DNA of 64,000 nt from Pseudomonas abietaniphila (GTDB taxonomy: Bacteria > Pseudomonadota > Gammaproteobacteria > Pseudomonadales > Pseudomonadaceae): assembly GCF_900100795.1 (NCBI RefSeq), contig NZ_FNCO01000019.1, forward strand, positions 1 to 64,000, read 5' to 3'. Numbering within the stretch: position 1 is the first letter of the stretch; the number at the start of each line of letters is the position of its first letter. Below the pieces are notes generated by a model. The model ran no database searches and was not told where the DNA came from. It saw only the letters and a list, made by a program, of their open reading frames with translations. This document shows, piece by piece, positions 53,336 through 61,251 of the stretch. A program made the translations under genes and the position numbers.

Positions 53336-53851
53336 CTAGCGACGCTTTGCCCTACGCCGCCTCCACTGCCGCCCGACCCACCACCGCCAATACGCCATCG
53401 TTCCGAAATACCCCGCCACGCCCACCACCACGCCTGCCACCACCGACCCCAGCAAAAACGGCTGCCACAACGTCGACAGCTGCCCACTGATCCAGTCCCA
53501 GCTCATCTCGTCCGGAAAACTGTGCGGCGGCAAACCCATCAGCAGGGCGCCGATCTTGTAAGTGCAGTAGAACACCGGCGGCATGGTCAGCGGGTTGGTC
53601 AGCCAGCACAGGCTGACGGCAATCGGCAGATTGGCGCGCACCCGAATCGCCAGGACCGCCGCCAGCAACATCTGCAGGGGCATCGGCATCAACGCGGCGA
53701 ACAAGCCGATGCCCATGGCCCTCGCGACCGAGTGCCGATTCAGGTGCCAAAGGTTGGGGTCATGCAGCAGACGGCCAAGAAAGCGTAAGGATTTGTGTTC
53801 CCGGATGCTGTTCGGATCGGGCATATATCGCTTGATCAGGTGGCGTGGCAT
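53336..53851 (-). CDS. DUF2062 membrane protein
   Basis: A 171-residue protein from the ATG at 53851. DUF2062 features are RHSVARAMGIGLFAALMPMPLQMLLAAVLAIRVRANLPIAVSLCWLTNPLTMPPVFYCTYKIGALLMG, giving two to three membrane helices with an NPLTMPP turn, and a C-terminal helix followed by an Arg-rich tail (RQWRRRRAKRR) that should face the cytoplasm. Function unknown. It is divergent from comEC, next to which it is commonly found. Confidence 0.88.
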   Translation of the reverse strand: MPRHLIKRYMPDPNSIREHKSLRFLGRLLHDPNLWHLNRHSVARAMGIGLFAALMPMPLQMLLAAVLAIRVRANLPIAVSLCWLTNPLTMPPVFYCTYKIGALLMGLPPHSFPDEMSWDWISGQLSTLWQPFLLGSVVAGVVVGVAGYFGTMAYWRWWVGRQWRRRRAKRR

Positions 53852-54005
53852 ACGGGATTCCGGGGGGTGGGCGGGAAAACTCGGGCAAGTATGCATGGAT
53901 AGTGACGGATGGAAATTCAGACATTGTGACAATTAATAAATGCGCGCCGCGGTCAGTGCGCTAAGTCATTGAGGGTGAATTTCATCTGTCGACAAGGAAA
54001 GCCTC

Positions 54006-56222
54006 ATGCGCACAGGGATGCTGGCGCTTGCACTGGGACTGCTCGTCCTGCGTTTTTTACCGGCATTACCGCCGGTCTGGTTGATGCTGGCGATGCCCGT
54101 CATCGCCCTGATGCTGTTGCCGTTTCGCACGTATCCGCTGGCGTTCTTCCTTTTTGGAGTGACATGGGCCTGCGTGTCGGCCAAATCTGCGCTGGACGAT
54201 CGACTGCCCGAGCGCCTCGATGGCCAGACGCTCTGGCTGGAGGGTAAGGTCGTCGGCTTGCCGAACACCGTTGATGGGGTGGTGCGGTTTCAGCTGGACG
54301 ATCCGGTTTCTCGCCGAACACCGTTGCCCGGGCAGCTGCGCATTGCCTGGTACGGCGGCCCTGCCGTGCAAAGCGGCGAGTACTGGCGGCTGGCGGTGAA
54401 GCTCAAGCGGCCCGGCGGCCTGGCCAATCCCGGGGCGTTCGACTATCAGGCGTGGCTCTTGGCGCAGCGTATTGGCGCGACGGGCACCGTGGTGGATGGC
54501 CAGTTGCTCAGGGCGACGACCCACTCGTGGCGGGACACGATTCGTCAGCGCCTGCTGGCCGTGGAAGCTCAAGGTCGGCAGGGCGGTTTGGCCGCGCTGG
54601 TGCTGGGCGACGACTCAGGGTTGAGTCCAGCCGATTGGCAAGTGTTGCAAGACACTGGCACGGTCCATTTGCTGGTGATTTCCGGCACCCACATCGGTTT
54701 GCTGGCCGGGTTGCTGTATGGGCTGGTGGCGGGGCTCGCGCGATGGGGTTTTTGGCCGCGCTTTCTCCCTTGGTTGCCGTCGGCCTGCGTGCTTGCCTTG
54801 AGTGGCGCACTGGCCTATGGGTATCTGGCAGGCTTCGAGGTTCCTGTGCAGCGAGCCTGCGTGATGCTCGGGCTGGTGTTGCTGTGGCGGTTGCGCTTTC
54901 GGCACCTGGGGGCGAGTTGGCCGATGCTCATCGCGTTGAATCTGGTGCTGATCGTCGAGCCGTTGATCAGCCTGCGTCCAGGGTTTTGGTTGTCGTTCGT
55001 GGCCGTTGGCATTTTGATGATGATCTTTGGCGGACGGCTGGGCGCCTGGCGTTGGTTGCAGAGCTGGTCCCGGGCGCAGTGGCTGATCGCCCTCGGGCTC
55101 TTGCCGGTCTTGCTGGCGCTGAGTCTGCCAGTCAGTGTGAGCGGTCCTGTGGTCAATCTGCTCGCGGTGCCGTGGGTCAGCATTTTTATCCTGCCTTTGG
55201 CGCTCTTCGGCACGTTCTTTCTGGCCGTTCCGTGGTTAGGCGAGAGTTTGCTCTGGCTGGCGGGCGGTTCGATGAACGCGTTGTTCGTGGTTCTGGCAAT
55301 CGCGGCCGAGGCGGCCCCGGCATGGACGGGCCCTGCGACGCCGTTCTGGGTGTGGCCGTTGAGCCTGCTGGGCGCGCTGCTGCTTTTATTACCCAACGGC
55401 GTGCCATTGCGCGCGTTGGGTTGGCCTCTGTTGCTGCTCTGCGTGTTGGTCCCGCAGAAGCGTATTCCCCAAGGCGAAGTTGAAGTGCTGCAACTCGACG
55501 TCGGCCAAGGGCTGGCGATTCTGCTGCGCACCCGGGAACACACGCTGCTCTATGACGCCGGACCGCGCTTTGGCGAGTTCGACATCGGCGAGCGCGTGGT
55601 CTTGCCCGCCATTCGTCGTGCAGGCATAGGGCATCTGGACATGATGCTGCTCAGTCATGCCGACGCCGATCATGCCGGTGGCGCGCCGGCGATTCATCAG
55701 GCCTTGCCCGTGGGCAGGGTTCTGGCGGGCGACGCGGCCCGGATGCCGGCTGAGTTGCCTGTCGAGTCCTGCCGTAACGGTGAAACCTGGACATGGGACG
55801 ATGTCACGTTTTCCACCTGGATCTGGGAGCAGGCGGCGCAGGGCAATCAGGCATCGTGCGTGCTGCGTGTCGATGCACGGGGCGAGCGTCTGTTGTTGAC
55901 GGGGGACATCGACGTCCCCGCCGAGCGGGCGATGCTGGAGCAGGGCTTTGACGTTCGCGCGCACTGGCTGCAAGCGCCACATCACGGGAGCCGAAGTTCA
56001 TCGTCCAAAGCGCTGCTGCAGGCGGTCTCTCCGAAGGGCGTGCTGATCTCCCGGGGCCGGAACAATGCGTTTGGTCATCCGCATCCCCTGGTGATGTCAC
56101 GCTATCGCTGGTTCGGCATTGAAACGTATGACAGTGCCGAACTGGGTGCTATCACATTGCGATTAGGCAGGTTCGAAGGCGTTGACGCCGAACGTAGGGA
56201 AAGACGCTTCTGGCGTGAGTGA
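54006..56222 (+). CDS. comEC: ComEC/Rec2 DNA-uptake channel protein
   Basis: A 738-residue membrane protein. The N-terminal part holds DUF4131-type helices and an OB-like segment (LWLEGKVVGLPNTVDGVVRFQL); the Competence domain (LLVISGTHIGLLAGLLYGLV onward) gives about ten helices to residue ~490. The C-terminal metallo-beta-lactamase-like domain (VLQLDVGQGLAILLRTREHTLLYDAGP, LLSHADADHAGGAPAI, QAPHHGSRSSSSKALL) retains the HxDxDH motif. ComEC conducts single-stranded DNA across the inner membrane in natural transformation. Intact length suggests a functional protein. Confidence 0.95.
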   Translation: MRTGMLALALGLLVLRFLPALPPVWLMLAMPVIALMLLPFRTYPLAFFLFGVTWACVSAKSALDDRLPERLDGQTLWLEGKVVGLPNTVDGVVRFQLDDPVSRRTPLPGQLRIAWYGGPAVQSGEYWRLAVKLKRPGGLANPGAFDYQAWLLAQRIGATGTVVDGQLLRATTHSWRDTIRQRLLAVEAQGRQGGLAALVLGDDSGLSPADWQVLQDTGTVHLLVISGTHIGLLAGLLYGLVAGLARWGFWPRFLPWLPSACVLALSGALAYGYLAGFEVPVQRACVMLGLVLLWRLRFRHLGASWPMLIALNLVLIVEPLISLRPGFWLSFVAVGILMMIFGGRLGAWRWLQSWSRAQWLIALGLLPVLLALSLPVSVSGPVVNLLAVPWVSIFILPLALFGTFFLAVPWLGESLLWLAGGSMNALFVVLAIAAEAAPAWTGPATPFWVWPLSLLGALLLLLPNGVPLRALGWPLLLLCVLVPQKRIPQGEVEVLQLDVGQGLAILLRTREHTLLYDAGPRFGEFDIGERVVLPAIRRAGIGHLDMMLLSHADADHAGGAPAIHQALPVGRVLAGDAARMPAELPVESCRNGETWTWDDVTFSTWIWEQAAQGNQASCVLRVDARGERLLLTGDIDVPAERAMLEQGFDVRAHWLQAPHHGSRSSSSKALLQAVSPKGVLISRGRNNAFGHPHPLVMSRYRWFGIETYDSAELGAITLRLGRFEGVDAERRERRFWRE

Positions 56223-56305
56223 ATGGTCGGATATTCATCGACGGGTTCGGCGAGCCGACTGCCCTATGTTAGAGTGGCGCCACTTTTTTTCAGGGGGTGG
56301 TCGCT

Positions 56306-56980
56306 GTGTGGGAGCTGGTCAAATCTGGTGGCTGGATGATGCTACCGATCATTCTGAGTTCCATCGCCGCCGTCGGAATCATCATCGAGCGTTTGTGGAC
56401 CCTGCGCGCCAGCCGCATTACGCCACCGCACCTGCTCGGTCAGGTGTGGCGCTGGATTCAGGACAAACAACTGAGCAGCGACAAGCTCAAGGAACTGCGC
56501 GCCGATTCGCCGCTGGGTGAGATTCTCGCCGCCGGCCTGGCCAACTCCCGTCACGGTCGCGAGATCATGAAGGAGTGCATCGAGGAAGCCGCCGCCCGGG
56601 TGATTCACGAGCTGGAGCGTTACCTCGCCACGCTTGGCACCATCGCCGCCATGGCCCCGCTGCTGGGTCTGCTCGGCACCGTGTTGGGCATGATCGACAT
56701 CTTCAGTTCGTTCACCAGCACCGGCATGACCGGCAACGCGGGCATGTTGGCCAGCGGTATCGCCAAGGCGCTGATCTGCACGGCGTCCGGCCTGACCGTT
56801 GCGATCCCGACCATCTTCTTCCACCGCTACCTGCAAAACCGCGTCGACGAGTTGGTGGTCGGCATGGAGCAGGAAGCGATCAAGCTGGTGGAAGTGGTGC
56901 AGGGCGACCGTGACGTGGACCTGACCGACGCCAAGCCTGACCTCAAGGCTGCCGCGCGCGGCGAGGGTCGCAAGAAGTGA
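56306..56980 (+). CDS. exbB: ExbB/TolQ-family proton channel subunit
   Basis: A 224-residue protein from the GTG at 56306 (AGGGGGTGG upstream). One helix near the N-terminus (GGWMMLPIILSSIAAVGIIIE) and a pair at about 115-190 (GTIAAMAPLLGLLGTVLGMIDIF, GIAKALICTASGLTVAIPTIFF) give the MotA/TolQ/ExbB topology. With ExbD it uses the proton gradient to drive a periplasmic partner. The gene lies at the head of a lipid A and envelope gene train, as in other pseudomonads. Confidence 0.92.
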   Translation: MWELVKSGGWMMLPIILSSIAAVGIIIERLWTLRASRITPPHLLGQVWRWIQDKQLSSDKLKELRADSPLGEILAAGLANSRHGREIMKECIEEAAARVIHELERYLATLGTIAAMAPLLGLLGTVLGMIDIFSSFTSTGMTGNAGMLASGIAKALICTASGLTVAIPTIFFHRYLQNRVDELVVGMEQEAIKLVEVVQGDRDVDLTDAKPDLKAAARGEGRKK

Positions 56981-57408
56981 AATTCCGCCGCCGCAAGCCT
57001 CGGGAGACCATCGACATCAATCTGGTGTCGCTGATCGACGTGGTGTTCATTCTGCTGCTGTTTTTCGTGGTCACCACGACCTTCACCCGCGAAACGCAGA
57101 TGCGCGTGGACCTGCCGCAGTCGGTCACCGGCGCGTCGGCCGACGATGTCGACAAAAAACACGTCGATATCACGATCAACGCCGAAGGCACCTATTCGGT
57201 CAACAACACCCTGTTGGCCGACAGCAAACTGGACACCCTGATCGACGCCTTGCAGAAGGAGTCGGGCGGTGACACCAGCTTGCCGTTGTCCATCAGCGCT
57301 GACGGCAAGACGCCTCACCAGTCGGTCATCACCGCGATGGATGCCGCGGGCAAGCTGGGTTTCGCTCACTTGCGCATGACCACTGTCGAGGCCGCCTCGG
57401 CTAACTGA
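56977..57408 (+). CDS. exbD: ExbD/TolR-family protein
   Basis: A 143-residue protein starting with GTG at 56977, overlapping exbB by four bases. One membrane helix (LVSLIDVVFILLLFFVVTTTF) contains the conserved Asp of the proton path (SLIDVVF), followed by the periplasmic domain (VDLPQSVTGASADDVDKKHVDITINAEGTYSVNN). Partner of ExbB; stop overlaps the lpxK start. Confidence 0.93.
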   Translation: MKFRRRKPRETIDINLVSLIDVVFILLLFFVVTTTFTRETQMRVDLPQSVTGASADDVDKKHVDITINAEGTYSVNNTLLADSKLDTLIDALQKESGGDTSLPLSISADGKTPHQSVITAMDAAGKLGFAHLRMTTVEAASAN

Positions 57409-58403
57409 TGGCACTCACCGATCGCTTGCTTGACGCATGGTACGAAGGCCATCCGGCGCTGACGCTGCTGCGTCCGCTCGAAGCCTTGTACCGCCGCGTC
57501 GTCAACAACAAACGCGCGCGTTTCGTGGCCGGGCAGGGCGACATCTACAAAGCCCCTGTGCCCGTGATCGTTGTCGGTAACATTACCGTCGGCGGCACCG
57601 GCAAGACGCCGCTGATTCTCTGGATGATCGATTACTGTCGTCGTCGTGGCCTGCGCGTGGGCGTGGTCAGCCGTGGTTATGGCGCCAGACCGCCGAGCCT
57701 TCCGTGGCGTGTCACCGCCCGGCAAAGTGCCGAGCAAGCGGGGGACGAGCCCTTGCTGATCGTCAAGCGCACCGGCGTGCCGCTGATGATCGACCCCGAT
57801 CGTTCGCAGGCAGTGCGCGGATTGCTCGCAGAAGAACCGCTCGACCTGATTCTTTCCGACGATGGCCTGCAGCATTACCGGCTTGATCGGGATCTTGAGC
57901 TGGTCCTGATCGATGCCGCGCGGGGGCTGGGCAATCGCCGTTGCCTGCCTGCCGGTCCCTTGCGTGAGCCGGTCGAGCGTCTAGAGAGCGTTGACGCCTT
58001 GCTGTACAACGGCGCGAGCGAAGACCGTGACGACGGTTACGCCTTCAGATTGCAGCCCACTGCGCTGGTCAATCTGCTCAGCGGCGAGCATCGCCCCGTG
58101 GATCATTTTCCGGCCGGTCAGGCGTTGCACGCGGTGGCGGGTATCGGCAATCCGCAACGTTTCTTCAACACCCTCGAAGGACTACACTGGCGGCCTGTTC
58201 CACATGCGTTCGCCGATCACGCCGTGTTCAGTGCACAGGCGCTGGCGTTCACGCCGGTCCTGCCTTTGGTCATGACCGAAAAAGATGCCGTGAAATGTGC
58301 AGCCTTCGCGGCCCCCGACTGGTGGTACCTGGCCGTTGAAGCCGTGCCTTCTCCGGCCTTTGTCAGTTGGTTCGATTCGCAGTTAACCCGGCTTTTGCCA
58401 TGA
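57408..58403 (+). CDS. lpxK: Tetraacyldisaccharide 4'-kinase LpxK
   Basis: A 331-residue kinase with an N-terminal membrane-associated helix and Walker A VGGTGKTP (VGNITVGGTGKTPLILWMIDY), then VGVVSRGYGARPP and LILSDDGLQHYRLDRDLELVLIDAARGLGN. It phosphorylates the 4' position of the lipid A precursor at the inner membrane. The ATG shares its A with the exbD stop. Confidence 0.97.
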   Translation: MALTDRLLDAWYEGHPALTLLRPLEALYRRVVNNKRARFVAGQGDIYKAPVPVIVVGNITVGGTGKTPLILWMIDYCRRRGLRVGVVSRGYGARPPSLPWRVTARQSAEQAGDEPLLIVKRTGVPLMIDPDRSQAVRGLLAEEPLDLILSDDGLQHYRLDRDLELVLIDAARGLGNRRCLPAGPLREPVERLESVDALLYNGASEDRDDGYAFRLQPTALVNLLSGEHRPVDHFPAGQALHAVAGIGNPQRFFNTLEGLHWRPVPHAFADHAVFSAQALAFTPVLPLVMTEKDAVKCAAFAAPDWWYLAVEAVPSPAFVSWFDSQLTRLLP

Positions 58404-58420
58404 CTCGCTCAGGATTTCTT

Positions 58421-58606
58421 ATGGACACCAAATTGCTCGACATCCTCGCTTGCCCGATCTGCAAAGGTCCGCTCAAGCTCAGCGCCGACAAAACCGAGCT
58501 GATCAGCAAGGGCGCCGGCCTGGCTTACCCCATCCGCGACGGCATCCCGGTGATGCTGGAAAGCGAAGCACGCACCCTGACCACTGATGAGCGTCTGGAC
58601 AAATGA
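58421..58606 (+). CDS. ycaR: Trm112/YcaR family small protein
   Basis: A 61-residue protein (MDTKLLDILACPICKGPLKL ... YPIRDGIPVMLESEARTL) with the CPxCKG half zinc-knuckle of the Trm112/UPF0434 family. It usually lies between lpxK and kdsB, as here, and overlaps kdsB by four bases. Its cellular role is not settled. Confidence 0.93.
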   Translation: MDTKLLDILACPICKGPLKLSADKTELISKGAGLAYPIRDGIPVMLESEARTLTTDERLDK

Positions 58607-59367
58607 CCGCAGCGTTTACCGTTGTTATCCCTGCGCGTTACGGTTCGAGCCGTTTTCCGGGTAAACCGCTGAAAACCATCGCCGGCAAGCCCATGATCCA
58701 GCACGTCTGGGAGCAGGCGCGCAAAAGCAGCGCGGAGCGTGTCGTGGTCGCCACTGACGATCAGCGCATTGTCGACGCATGTCTGGCGTTCGGCGCCGAA
58801 GTACTGATGACACGCGACGATCACAATTCAGGCACCGACCGGCTGGCCGAAGTGGCCTCGCTGCTCGGGCTCGCCAACGATGCCATCGTGGTCAACGTTC
58901 AGGGCGACGAGCCGATGATCCCGCCCGCCGTGATCGATCAGGTCGCCGACAACCTCGCCGCGCACACAGAAGCGCGCATGTCGACGCTGGCTGAGCCTAT
59001 CGACGATGTGGCTGCGCTGTTCAATCCGAACGTGGTCAAAGTCTGTTCCGACCTTAATGGCCTGGCGCTGACGTTCAGCCGTGCGCCGCTGCCCTGGGCG
59101 CGTGATGCACTGGCCAGGACGCGTGACGAACTCCCTGAAGGCGTGCCGTACCGCCGACACATCGGCATCTACGCCTACCGCGCCGGTTTCCTGCATGACT
59201 TCGTGAGTTGGGGCCCTTGCTGGCTGGAAAACACCGAAAACCTCGAACAGTTGCGAGCCTTGTGGCATGGCGTGCGGATTCACGTCGCTGATGCGGTGGA
59301 AGCGCCGCCCGCAGGCGTCGACACCGCCGAAGACCTGGAACGCGTCCGGCGTTTGCTGGAGGTTTGA
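58603..59367 (+). CDS. kdsB: CMP-KDO synthetase KdsB
   Basis: A 254-residue cytidylyltransferase. The nucleotide-binding loop is IPARYGSSRFPGKPL, with VVVATDDQRIVDAC, GTDRLAEVA, NVQGDEPMIPP and YRRHIGIYAYRAGFL as conserved blocks. It activates KDO for transfer onto lipid A. Followed after 46 bases by murB. Confidence 0.97.
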   Translation: MTAAFTVVIPARYGSSRFPGKPLKTIAGKPMIQHVWEQARKSSAERVVVATDDQRIVDACLAFGAEVLMTRDDHNSGTDRLAEVASLLGLANDAIVVNVQGDEPMIPPAVIDQVADNLAAHTEARMSTLAEPIDDVAALFNPNVVKVCSDLNGLALTFSRAPLPWARDALARTRDELPEGVPYRRHIGIYAYRAGFLHDFVSWGPCWLENTENLEQLRALWHGVRIHVADAVEAPPAGVDTAEDLERVRRLLEV

Positions 59368-59413
59368 CGGTCATGGGGGGTAATGCTCAGGTGCTCTTCG
59401 GGCAGGTGGTTGC

Positions 59414-60433
59414 ATGAGCCTGCAGATTCAATCCAACGTTTCGCTCAAACCGTTCAACACCTTTGGTGTCGATGTACGGGCTCGACTGTTTGCCGACGCT
59501 CATAACGACAGTGATGTCCGGGAGGCGCTGGCGTACTCGGCAGCGCACAAGGTTGAACTGCTGGTCATCGGCGGCGGCAGCAACCTGCTGTTGAGCGGGG
59601 ATCTCGACGCGCTGGTGCTGCGCATGGCCAGCCGGGGCATTCGCATCACGCATGAAGACTGTGGCGCTGCGATCGTCGAGGCTGAAGCGGGAGAGCCCTG
59701 GCATCCGTTCGTTCAGGAGATGCTGGCGCGCGGTCTGTCGGGGGTGGAAAACCTCAGCCTCATCCCGGGCACGGTCGGTGCTGCACCGATGCAGAACATC
59801 GGCGCGTATGGCGTTGAACTGAAAGACGTGTTCCACAGCCTTGTGGCCCTGGATCGGGAAAGCGGTGAGCTGCGCGAGTTTTCCCTGGCGGACTGCGCGT
59901 TCGGTTACCGCGACAGCGTGTTCAAGCACCAGACCGGTCGCTGGTTGATTCTTCGGGTGCGCTTCAAGCTCAGCTTCGCCGCCCGATTACATCTGGATTA
60001 CGGCCCGGTGCGTCAGCGTCTTCAGGAGCAGGGCATCCAGGCGCCGACGCCGATGCACGTCAGTCGGGCGATTTGTGAGATTCGCAGTGAAAAGCTGCCC
60101 GACCCGGCTGTGCTGGGCAATGCCGGGAGCTTCTTCAAGAATCCGATCGTTTGCGCTGAGCTCGCCGAGCGTATCAAGCAGACGCATCCGGGGCTGGTGG
60201 CGTATCCACAGCCTGACGGCCAGGTAAAGCTTGCGGCAGGCTGGCTCATTGAGCAGGCAGGCTGGAAAGGCTTTCGTGAAGGCGACGCGGGGGTTCATGC
60301 GCTGCAGTCGCTGGTGCTGGTCAACTACGGCTCGGCCTCGGGGCTGGACCTTCTGACCCTGGCGCAGCGGATTCAAGCCGACATCCTCGAACGTTTCGGT
60401 GTGACGCTGGAGATGGAACCCAACCTCTATTGA
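59414..60433 (+). CDS. murB: UDP-N-acetylenolpyruvoylglucosamine reductase MurB
   Basis: A 339-residue type I MurB. The FAD-binding blocks are NTFGVDVRARLF, LVIGGGSNLLLSGDLDALVL and LSLIPGTVGAAPMQNIGAYGVEL; the catalytic Ser lies in GNAGSFFKNP, the Tyr in FGYRDSVFK, and the C-terminal Glu region in LEMEPNLY. It makes UDP-MurNAc for peptidoglycan. GCAGGTGGTTGC precedes the ATG. Confidence 0.97.
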   Translation: MSLQIQSNVSLKPFNTFGVDVRARLFADAHNDSDVREALAYSAAHKVELLVIGGGSNLLLSGDLDALVLRMASRGIRITHEDCGAAIVEAEAGEPWHPFVQEMLARGLSGVENLSLIPGTVGAAPMQNIGAYGVELKDVFHSLVALDRESGELREFSLADCAFGYRDSVFKHQTGRWLILRVRFKLSFAARLHLDYGPVRQRLQEQGIQAPTPMHVSRAICEIRSEKLPDPAVLGNAGSFFKNPIVCAELAERIKQTHPGLVAYPQPDGQVKLAAGWLIEQAGWKGFREGDAGVHALQSLVLVNYGSASGLDLLTLAQRIQADILERFGVTLEMEPNLY

Positions 60434-60476
60434 GGGTTGTTCCGCGTCCTCTCTCGTTTGTTTCAAAACCCATTAC

Positions 60477-60503
60477 ACTTCAGCCTTTCACGAGGCTGAA
60501 GTG
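60477..60503 (+). other. Hairpin between murB and the MobA-like gene
   Basis: CACTTCAGCCT and AGGCTGAAGTG are exact complements around a six-base loop (TTCACG). No T-run follows, so it is a weak terminator candidate or an RNA structure. Confidence 0.55.
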
Positions 60504-60555
60504 ATGGCGTGCCCTTTGCATTTCCGATGCGAGACACTTCAATTCGAGGTTACGC

Positions 60556-61149
60556 ATGAGTGACACCGTGTGCGCCGTCGTCCTGGCGGCAGGACTTGGC
60601 AGCCGTTATCGGCAGATCGCCGGTGCCCATCGCAACAAATTGCTGGCGCAATGCACGGGCTATGACGGTATTGAGCGCTCGGTCTTAGAGCACGTGCTCG
60701 TGGGGCTCAAGCCTTTCGTCGACAAGATTGTGCTGCTGACCCGCCCTCAGTATTGCAGCGTCGCCGAACTGGGGTTGCAGTACGGCTGCGAGGTTGTGGT
60801 GCTGGAGTCCCCAGGCATGGGCGACAGCATTGCCGCGGCCGTAGCAGCAGAGCCTGATCATCGGGGCTGGTTGATTGTTCTTGGGGACATGCCGTTCATC
60901 CATGCGGATACCCTCAAGCGGGTGGTCAATTCGCTGGAGGACGACGCTATCAGTGTGCCTGTCCGAGAGGGCGCGTTCGGCCATCCTGTCGGGTTCGGAC
61001 GAGGGTTCGGTCCCGCACTGAGGTCTCTGGCGGGGGAGAAGGGGGCCAAGCGGCTGTTTAAGGGCGCCAGGGTCATTGAGCTGTCGGTTGAAGATCCCGG
61101 TGTCCTTTGGGATGTGGACGTGCCTGCGGCGCTGGATTTCAAATCGTAG
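60556..61149 (+). CDS. MobA/MocA-like nucleotidyltransferase
   Basis: A 197-residue NTP-transferase: CAVVLAAGLGSRYRQIAGAHRNKLLA (GTP/CTP-binding loop, although the usual RMGxxK is RYRQ...NK), VVVLESPGMGDSIAAAVAAEP, WLIVLGDMPFI and HPVGFGRGF...LAGEKGAKRLF, the last typical of the MocA branch that attaches CMP to molybdopterin. Molybdopterin cytidylyl- or guanylyltransferase is the likely role; no molybdoenzyme gene is adjacent. Confidence 0.8.
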   Translation: MSDTVCAVVLAAGLGSRYRQIAGAHRNKLLAQCTGYDGIERSVLEHVLVGLKPFVDKIVLLTRPQYCSVAELGLQYGCEVVVLESPGMGDSIAAAVAAEPDHRGWLIVLGDMPFIHADTLKRVVNSLEDDAISVPVREGAFGHPVGFGRGFGPALRSLAGEKGAKRLFKGARVIELSVEDPGVLWDVDVPAALDFKS

Positions 61150-61202
61150 AAAACGGTGGTTCAGGATCTGCAGACCCTACTAAGCCCGATTCGCGCGCAT
61201 AA

Positions 61203-61238
61203 AAAAGCCCCGCTTGCTTCGCAACAGGCGGGGCTTTT
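61203..61238. terminator. Bidirectional terminator between the MobA-like gene and rne
   Basis: Stem AAAAGCCCCGC / GCGGGGCTTTT with a 14-base loop that can itself fold (TTGCTTCGCAACAG). A- and T-tracts on both sides serve both strands. Confidence 0.9.
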
Positions 61239-61251
61239 CATTCACTGAAGA

